From Corynebacterium sp. (GTDB lineage Bacteria > Actinomycetota > Actinomycetes > Mycobacteriales > Mycobacteriaceae): DNA of 8,212 bases. The DNA lies in assembly GCF_030826625.1 (NCBI RefSeq), contig NZ_JAPJNQ010000091.1, positions 1 to 8,212 on the forward strand, given 5' to 3'. The notes below the pieces were generated by a model that was given only the letters and a program-made list of their open reading frames with translations, ran no database searches and was not told the DNA's origin. Made by a program: the position numbers and the translations under genes. Positions 4,044 to 8,212 of the stretch are shown here, piece after piece (within the stretch, counting starts at the first letter, position 1; each line of letters opens with the position of its first letter).

Positions 4044-6659
4044 ATGGCGAAGCGTACTTCTATGCGCACCATCGCCGTGCGCAATATCATCTCGCATAAA
4101 CTGCGCCTGGCGTTGACGGTGCTGTCAGTGATGTTGGGAACCGCCTTCATTTCCGGTGCGTTCATGTTCACCAACTCGCTGTCGTCGACCTTTGAATCTG
4201 CTGTCGGTAGCGTCTATGAAGACGTTGATGCTGCCGTGAGCCCGGCAGAAGGCAACCCGATCATCGACGGCGAGACCGTTGCTGCCATCACAGACGACGA
4301 AGCGGTCAGGGCGGTCAACCTCACCGAATCCACCAACGTGGTGGTAGCGAATCAAGACCTGGAGCCCTACCAGGTGGGTGGTGGCACCTCAACGCTGCAG
4401 ATGTATTATCCGGCTGAGGCTAAGGTCGGGGAGCCCGACGAGCTGATCGACGGCGCCACACCGCATGGCGAAGGCGAAGTCATCATCAACGACGCCGCTG
4501 CGGAAGAACAGGGAATTGGCGTCGGCGAACAGATCATCCTGGTTACCCCAGACGACCGGCACGAAGTCACCGTCAGCGGTATTTATACCCCGGCGCTGGA
4601 TCAAGGGCTAGGATCATTATCGCTGTTGATGGATGCTCCTGCCTATCAGAACCTCTTTAATCCCGAAGGCGCCGCCGGCCAGATGGCGGTGGCTGCCGCC
4701 GACGGCACCAGCGCCGAGCAACTGGTTGACCACCTCAACGAGGCCTACCCACAGATCCAGGCCCAAACTGGCCAAGCGCTTGCCGACGAACTGACCGAGC
4801 AAATCGGCAACGCGCTGAGCTTCGTCAACTACTTCCTGGTCGCCTTCGGCCTGATCGGTTTGTTGGTGGGCACCTTCATTATTGCCAATACGTTCTCCAT
4901 GATCGTTGCCCAGCGCATTAAGGAATTCGCGCTGCTGCGCTCCATCGGCGCCTCGCAACGCCAGATCACCAACTCCGTGGTGGTCGAAGCCCTGGTCGTC
5001 GGCCTGTTGGGTTCCGTTTTCGGCGTGATCTCTGGTGTTGGCTTGGTAGCGGCCATTCGAGCGGTGCTATCCGCACGCGGAATGACCTTTGATGGCGGGG
5101 GCCTGGGCTTGTCCGCCTCGGCCGTCGCCGTGCCTATCATCCTGGGCATCATTGTCACCATCGGCTCTGCCTGGGCTCCGGCGCGCCGGGCCGGGCAGGT
5201 CAAACCAGTTGAGGCGATGCGTTCAACAGAATCTGCCGCCGGTGCACCCCTGAAAGTTCGTACCATCCTCGGCGTTATCGTCATCATTGCTGGTGTGCTG
5301 GCTGCCGTGGCAGCGATGCTTCTCGACGAATCAGGCACTGGGCTGCGCGCAGGCTTGGTCGGCTTCGGTGCTTTCTTGGTGATCGTCGGCTACTTTATGG
5401 CTGGCCCGGCATTCAGCATGGGGATCGTACCGGCGTTGGGAAGAGTGGTCGGTGCACCGTTTGGTTCAATGGGCCGGTTGGCATCGACGAACGCGCGTCG
5501 TTCGCCGCGGCGTACCGCAGCAACTGCGTTTGCCTTGACCCTGGGCATGATGCTGGTCACCGGCATCGGCATGCTGGGCGCGACGATGAAAAACAGCATC
5601 GGCGACATGTTGGAAGAAAACGTCACCGCAGATTTCTTGGCGACCGGCCCGCAAGATCAATCTTTCCCAGTTCCGCAAGGCACCCCGGATGCGTTGGCAG
5701 AAACCGAGGGCGTGGAAAACATCGCGACTGTGCGGATGGCGCCAGTCCAAATTGCTGGACAGTCTGGCTACAACTATGGCCCTGGTTTCACCTTCACCGA
5801 CAGTATTGATGGCAATCCGCAGGATTTCGTCGCCATGGACATCGTGGAAGGATCCGGCGATTTGAATGCGGAGCCTGGTGTTTTGGTCAGCGACGCGCTG
5901 GCGAAGGACAACGGTTGGTCTATTGGTGATGCACTGCCGTTGACGACGATGGAGACCGCCCAGACTTCGGATGCCGATGGCGCACCCGTCGATGTTGAGC
6001 CCGGCGCACAAACCGAAGTGACGATCACCGGTATCTTCAACAGCGAGACCGGGGTATTCAAGAATATGGTGGTGTCGCAGTCCGTCGTTGATGAGGTCAT
6101 GGGCGGCGAGACCGCGCCGATCCAGCTGATCGCGGTGAACACTGATGGCTCCGTCGATGAAGACGAAATGCGTGATCGCCTGATCGAATCGGTCAAAGAA
6201 TTCCTAGTTATCCAGGTAAAAACTGGTGCGGAATATGCTGATGAAGCAAGCCAGCTGATCGATCAGATGCTCTCGATTCTCTATGCACTGCTGGCGTTGG
6301 CCGTGATCATTGCCGTACTGGGCATCGTGAACACGCTGACTCTCGGCGTCATTGAGCGTCGACAAGAAATCGGCATGCTGCGAGCCGTGGGTGCTTACCG
6401 TGGCCAGATCCGCACGATGATCATCGTCGAAGCCGTGCAGATTGCGGTCTTCGGTGCGATCATGGGAATCATCGCTGGCTTGGGCTTGGGCTGGGCGTTT
6501 ATCGACGTCTTGTCCGGCGAAGGTCTCAGCGGTGCGGTTATTCCATGGGGGCAGGTAGCGATCATGCTGGTGGGCTCCGCTGTGGTTGGTGTGGTCTCGG
6601 CATTGTGGCCAGCGCGTAAGGCTGCGAAGACTCCGCCGCTCGAAGCGATCGCAGACTAG
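4044..6659 (+). CDS. ABC transporter permease with two FtsX-like halves
   Basis: Membrane subunit of 871 residues. The layout is a duplicated FtsX/MacB unit. TM1 is at about 18-40, then an extracellular domain of about 215 residues, then TM2-4 (about 260-289, 312-340, 358-380). Two linking helices follow (about 407-427 and 435-463). The second half has a helix at about 491-513, an extracellular domain of about 220 residues, and three last helices (about 744-768, 793-822, 834-856). The cytoplasmic coupling motif occurs twice, QRIKEFALLRSIGASQRQI (290-308) and ERRQEIGMLRAVGAYRGQI (771-789). Each half ends in a similar tail, PARRAGQVKPVEAMR (379-393) and PARKAAKTPPLEAIAD (856-871). I find no cysteine in the whole protein. 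Such transporters export lipids, peptides or antibiotics or transmit force to envelope enzymes; which applies here is not visible. Start ATG follows GAGGG (4032-4036). Confidence 0.93.
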   Translation: MAKRTSMRTIAVRNIISHKLRLALTVLSVMLGTAFISGAFMFTNSLSSTFESAVGSVYEDVDAAVSPAEGNPIIDGETVAAITDDEAVRAVNLTESTNVVVANQDLEPYQVGGGTSTLQMYYPAEAKVGEPDELIDGATPHGEGEVIINDAAAEEQGIGVGEQIILVTPDDRHEVTVSGIYTPALDQGLGSLSLLMDAPAYQNLFNPEGAAGQMAVAAADGTSAEQLVDHLNEAYPQIQAQTGQALADELTEQIGNALSFVNYFLVAFGLIGLLVGTFIIANTFSMIVAQRIKEFALLRSIGASQRQITNSVVVEALVVGLLGSVFGVISGVGLVAAIRAVLSARGMTFDGGGLGLSASAVAVPIILGIIVTIGSAWAPARRAGQVKPVEAMRSTESAAGAPLKVRTILGVIVIIAGVLAAVAAMLLDESGTGLRAGLVGFGAFLVIVGYFMAGPAFSMGIVPALGRVVGAPFGSMGRLASTNARRSPRRTAATAFALTLGMMLVTGIGMLGATMKNSIGDMLEENVTADFLATGPQDQSFPVPQGTPDALAETEGVENIATVRMAPVQIAGQSGYNYGPGFTFTDSIDGNPQDFVAMDIVEGSGDLNAEPGVLVSDALAKDNGWSIGDALPLTTMETAQTSDADGAPVDVEPGAQTEVTITGIFNSETGVFKNMVVSQSVVDEVMGGETAPIQLIAVNTDGSVDEDEMRDRLIESVKEFLVIQVKTGAEYADEASQLIDQMLSILYALLALAVIIAVLGIVNTLTLGVIERRQEIGMLRAVGAYRGQIRTMIIVEAVQIAVFGAIMGIIAGLGLGWAFIDVLSGEGLSGAVIPWGQVAIMLVGSAVVGVVSALWPARKAAKTPPLEAIAD

Positions 6660-6698
6660 GGCATCGTCCCAGAGCAAACCTTGATTGGCAGAACACGC

Positions 6699-6704
6699 TA
6701 GCAT
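6699..6704 (+). promoter_or_regulatory. Candidate -10 for leaderless expression of the MauE-like gene
   Basis: TAGCAT keeps the conserved ends of the -10 hexamer and ends 7 bases before the in-frame ATG at 6712, so transcription could begin on that codon. No ribosome binding site precedes either ATG (6703 or 6712), which makes a leaderless start reasonable. No -35 is apparent. Confidence 0.3.
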
Positions 6705-7245
6705 GAGCACCATGGAAACCGGCTCGGAACAAGGCACCACCGGCGGTGTACAGCACGTACAACAACGGTGGAAGCAGACCTGGCAACAGCACTCAACCAA
6801 GTATTGGGTGCTGGAAGCCATCAGTGCTTTCGCACGTTTTTATATGGCGTATATCTGGATCAGCGCAGGTTCTGCCAAATTGAACCAGCATCTCTCTGTC
6901 ACGCAAACCATTGAGGGTTATGAAATTTTTACCCCGGAATGGTCCTCGGCACTGGCGCACCTGATTGGCCCGCTAGAAATCGCCGGGGGAGTGTTCTTGT
7001 TGCTTGGGCTGTTCTTGAAACCCGCAGCCTGGGTCTCGACGACGGTGTTGACTTTGTTCATTATCGGAGTGGGCTCTGCGTGGATGCGTGGGCTGATGAT
7101 CGATTGCGGATGCTTCGCCGTCGACATCACCGAATCAGATCAGGCAATGAACTACTTCCGCACAATTTTGCGTGACGTGTTCTATATCTTCTTAAGCGTT
7201 TGGATAGCCCGACGACCATTTCGTCGTCTGGCGCTCTATCCTTAG
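6703..7245 (+). CDS. MauE/DoxX-family redox-associated membrane protein
   Basis: Small inner-membrane protein of about 180 residues. A polar N-terminus of some 35 residues precedes four predicted helices (about 38-57, 82-104, 107-128, 153-170). The pattern ARFYMAYIWISAGSAKL, then LIGPLEIAGGVFLLLG, then MIDCGCFAV is characteristic of the MauE branch of the DoxX superfamily. The cysteines C135 and C137 (Cys-Gly-Cys) after helix 3 are candidate redox residues. In other bacteria MauE-like proteins are thought to pass electrons to or from periplasmic thiol proteins; the DsbA-like gene 47 bases downstream supports that role. The start is uncertain: ATG 6703 or ATG 6712 (three residues shorter), neither with a ribosome binding site. 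It may belong to the preceding operon (43-base gap) or have its own promoter. Confidence 0.85.
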   Translation: MSTMETGSEQGTTGGVQHVQQRWKQTWQQHSTKYWVLEAISAFARFYMAYIWISAGSAKLNQHLSVTQTIEGYEIFTPEWSSALAHLIGPLEIAGGVFLLLGLFLKPAAWVSTTVLTLFIIGVGSAWMRGLMIDCGCFAVDITESDQAMNYFRTILRDVFYIFLSVWIARRPFRRLALYP

Positions 7246-7263
7246 AGAAGTACCTTTGAGCAA

Positions 7264-7269
7264 TATTGT
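7264..7269 (+). promoter_or_regulatory. Possible -10 before the DsbA-like gene
   Basis: TATTGT lies in the 47-base gap before the DsbA-like gene, with TTAGAG (7242-7247) 16 bases upstream as a poor -35. The gene may equally be read from the MauE-like gene. Confidence 0.2.
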
Positions 7270-7292
7270 CCAACAACGATGAAGGTGGATGA

Positions 7293-8012
7293 GTGAGTAA
7301 GAAAGTAACCAACCCGAACCAGAAATCGAGTGCGGGATTCATCGGCGCTATCGTCGCCGTGGTGGTCATCGTGGCTGCGGTGATCGCGTATATCGTGATC
7401 AATGGTCAGGGTGCAGCGGCCGCAAAATTCGCTGACCGAGAATTCAAACAGGTCAACGCAGAAATGAAGTATGAAGGCGGCACGCTCACCTTCGGTGATG
7501 CCACGTCTGCTCCGCACGTTGAACTCTACGAAGACTTCTCCTGCCCACACTGTGCACACTTGGCAGAAGCTACCGATGCCGAAGCTCTGGAAGAGATCAA
7601 CGCCGGAAACCTCGCAGTGACCATTCACCCGATGACTTTCTTGGACAACCAGGGTGACGGTCACTCCACCCAGGCTGTTGCTGCCTTGTTGGCATTGGCT
7701 GAGCACAACGAGGCCGCGGCTTTGTGGAACCTGCGTGAAGCAATGTTCGAAAACCAGCAGGATATCGCGCACAGCTGGAGTGCCGATGATTACGCCGATG
7801 CCGCGGCGCAGCTGCAGGCATCTGATGAAGCCGTCGCAGACATCCGCAGCGGCAAGTTCTTGGAGAAGGCTGCTGAAGCAGGCGAAAAGAATGGCAAGGA
7901 CCTGGAATCCAAGGTTGGACAGGTGTCCACCCCACGCGTGCTGATGGACGGCAAAGACCTCGAGGTCGACGACATTAATGACTGGGTCAAGGTAGCAGTC
8001 GCGTCTAAGTAA
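7293..8012 (+). CDS. Membrane-anchored DsbA-like thiol-disulfide oxidoreductase
   Basis: Extracytoplasmic thioredoxin-fold protein of 239 residues that probably makes or isomerises disulfide bonds in exported proteins. A lysine-rich N-terminus and one hydrophobic helix (about 15-37) form an uncleaved anchor; there is no lipobox cysteine. The thioredoxin fold starts near residue 64. The active site is C84-P-H-C87 in EDFSCPHCAHL, the same dipeptide as E. coli DsbA. An inserted helical region (about 122-190) and the cis-proline P214 in VSTPRVLMDG follow. These are traits of the DsbA/Thioredoxin_4 family common in actinobacteria, which includes corynebacterial MdbA-type enzymes. The start is GTG 7293, 7 bases after AAGG (7282-7285). 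The only cysteines are the two catalytic ones. The adjacent MauE-like protein is the likely membrane partner; no DsbB or VKOR gene is in view. Confidence 0.92.
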   Translation: MSKKVTNPNQKSSAGFIGAIVAVVVIVAAVIAYIVINGQGAAAAKFADREFKQVNAEMKYEGGTLTFGDATSAPHVELYEDFSCPHCAHLAEATDAEALEEINAGNLAVTIHPMTFLDNQGDGHSTQAVAALLALAEHNEAAALWNLREAMFENQQDIAHSWSADDYADAAAQLQASDEAVADIRSGKFLEKAAEAGEKNGKDLESKVGQVSTPRVLMDGKDLEVDDINDWVKVAVASK

Positions 8013-8041
8013 ACCGGAAATCCCATCTGTTCTGATCTCAG

Positions 8042-8095
8042 TCCCGCGCTAGGCTGAAGGCGTAAAAACCTCGGCTGAGCGCGGGATTTGCTTGT
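8042..8095 (+). terminator. Probable terminator after the DsbA-like gene
   Basis: TCCCGCGCT (8042-8050) is perfectly complementary to AGCGCGGGA (8078-8086). The 9-bp, GC-rich stem closes a 27-base loop in which AGG (8058-8060) can also pair with CCT (8069-8071). ATTTGCTTGT (8086-8095) follows, moderately T-rich. The position, 30 bases after the stop, fits termination of the redox genes before the tRNA. The large loop lowers confidence. Confidence 0.5.
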
Positions 8096-8117
8096 CATGA
8101 GTGTGTAAGTGTAGACT
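8088..8117 (+). promoter_or_regulatory. Candidate promoter of the tRNA-Ala gene
   Basis: TTGCTT (8088-8093) and TAGACT (8112-8117) are spaced by 18 bases and would start transcription near 8124, leaving a 5' leader of about 43 bases to be removed by RNase P. The -35 overlaps the tail of the terminator-like hairpin. Confidence 0.45.
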
Positions 8118-8166
8118 GAATTCTCGTTGAACAGGAAGCACAAACGGAGTGCAGGGAAGTTCACAC

Positions 8167-8212
8167 GGGGCTATGGCGCAGCTGGTAGCGCACCACACTG
8201 GCAGTGTGGGGG
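8167..8212 (+). tRNA. tRNA-Ala (anticodon GGC), 3' end cut by window
   Basis: The first 46 bases of a tRNA fold correctly: acceptor 5' strand GGGGCTA (8167-8173), D stem GCGC (8176-8179) with GCGC (8188-8191), anticodon stem CCACA (8193-8197) with TGTGG (8205-8209), and 7-base loop CTGGCAG with anticodon GGC at 8200-8202, reading GCC (and GCU) alanine codons. The T arm and acceptor 3' strand lie outside the window. Both the anticodon and the GGGGCTA start agree with alanine. Confidence 0.95.

Noticed and set aside
4829..5338. Long minus-strand open frames inside the permease gene (4829-5338, 5466-6011, 5774-6196, 6204-6821)
   Set aside because: They are antisense to a clearly recognisable permease with intact duplicated motifs; their products are low-complexity and match no family.
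7210..7226. 6-bp hairpin CGACGA/TCGTCG as a terminator
   Set aside because: It lies inside the end of the MauE-like coding sequence (arginine-rich tail) and is not followed by a T-run.
1..8212. CRISPR array, insertion sequence, prophage or defence system
   Set aside because: No spaced direct repeats of CRISPR size, no transposase or integrase reading frame, and all genes have ordinary housekeeping or envelope identities.

Overview
The window looks like an ordinary chromosomal stretch of a Corynebacterium. The main clue is the pair cysK / ramA in divergent orientation. RamA, the GAF-LuxR regulator of acetate metabolism, is a corynebacterial hallmark and sits beside cysK and near murA in C. 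glutamicum as I recall that genome. The McbR-like operator ahead of cysK and several starts without a ribosome binding site point the same way. The species cannot be assigned from sequence alone.

Layout. Positions 1-664 hold the N-terminal 221 residues of cysK on the minus strand; its 3' end lies outside the window. A 263-base divergent regulatory region (665-927) separates it from ramA (928-1770, plus strand). That region carries a near-perfect McbR operator next to the cysK -10, an 8-bp-arm palindrome, and G/C-run boxes of the RamA type just upstream of a ramA -10 candidate. After ramA comes a 112-base gap containing a roughly six-unit decamer repeat. murA follows (1883-3145), starting at a GTG without a ribosome binding site and carrying the Asp-for-Cys active-site variant associated with fosfomycin insensitivity. 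Next is a two-gene ABC exporter: an ATPase of the MacB/LolD type (3249-4040) and, 3 bases later, an 871-residue permease with two FtsX-like halves (4044-6659). A two-gene envelope redox pair follows: a MauE/DoxX-like membrane protein with a Cys-Gly-Cys motif (6703-7245) and a membrane-anchored DsbA-like oxidoreductase with a CPHC active site (7293-8012). A terminator-like hairpin, a plausible promoter and the first 46 bases of tRNA-Ala(GGC) (8167-8212, cut by the window end) close it.

How the genes relate. cysK and ramA are metabolic (cysteine synthesis; acetate and carbon control). From murA onward the theme is the cell envelope: the first committed peptidoglycan step, a MacB/FtsX-type mechanotransmission or export ABC system, and an oxidative-folding pair. 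I see no phage, insertion sequence, CRISPR or defence locus. The best candidates for something underdescribed are the ABC transporter of unknown cargo next to the MauE-DsbA pair, the decamer repeat before murA, and the unassigned palindrome in the cysK-ramA region.
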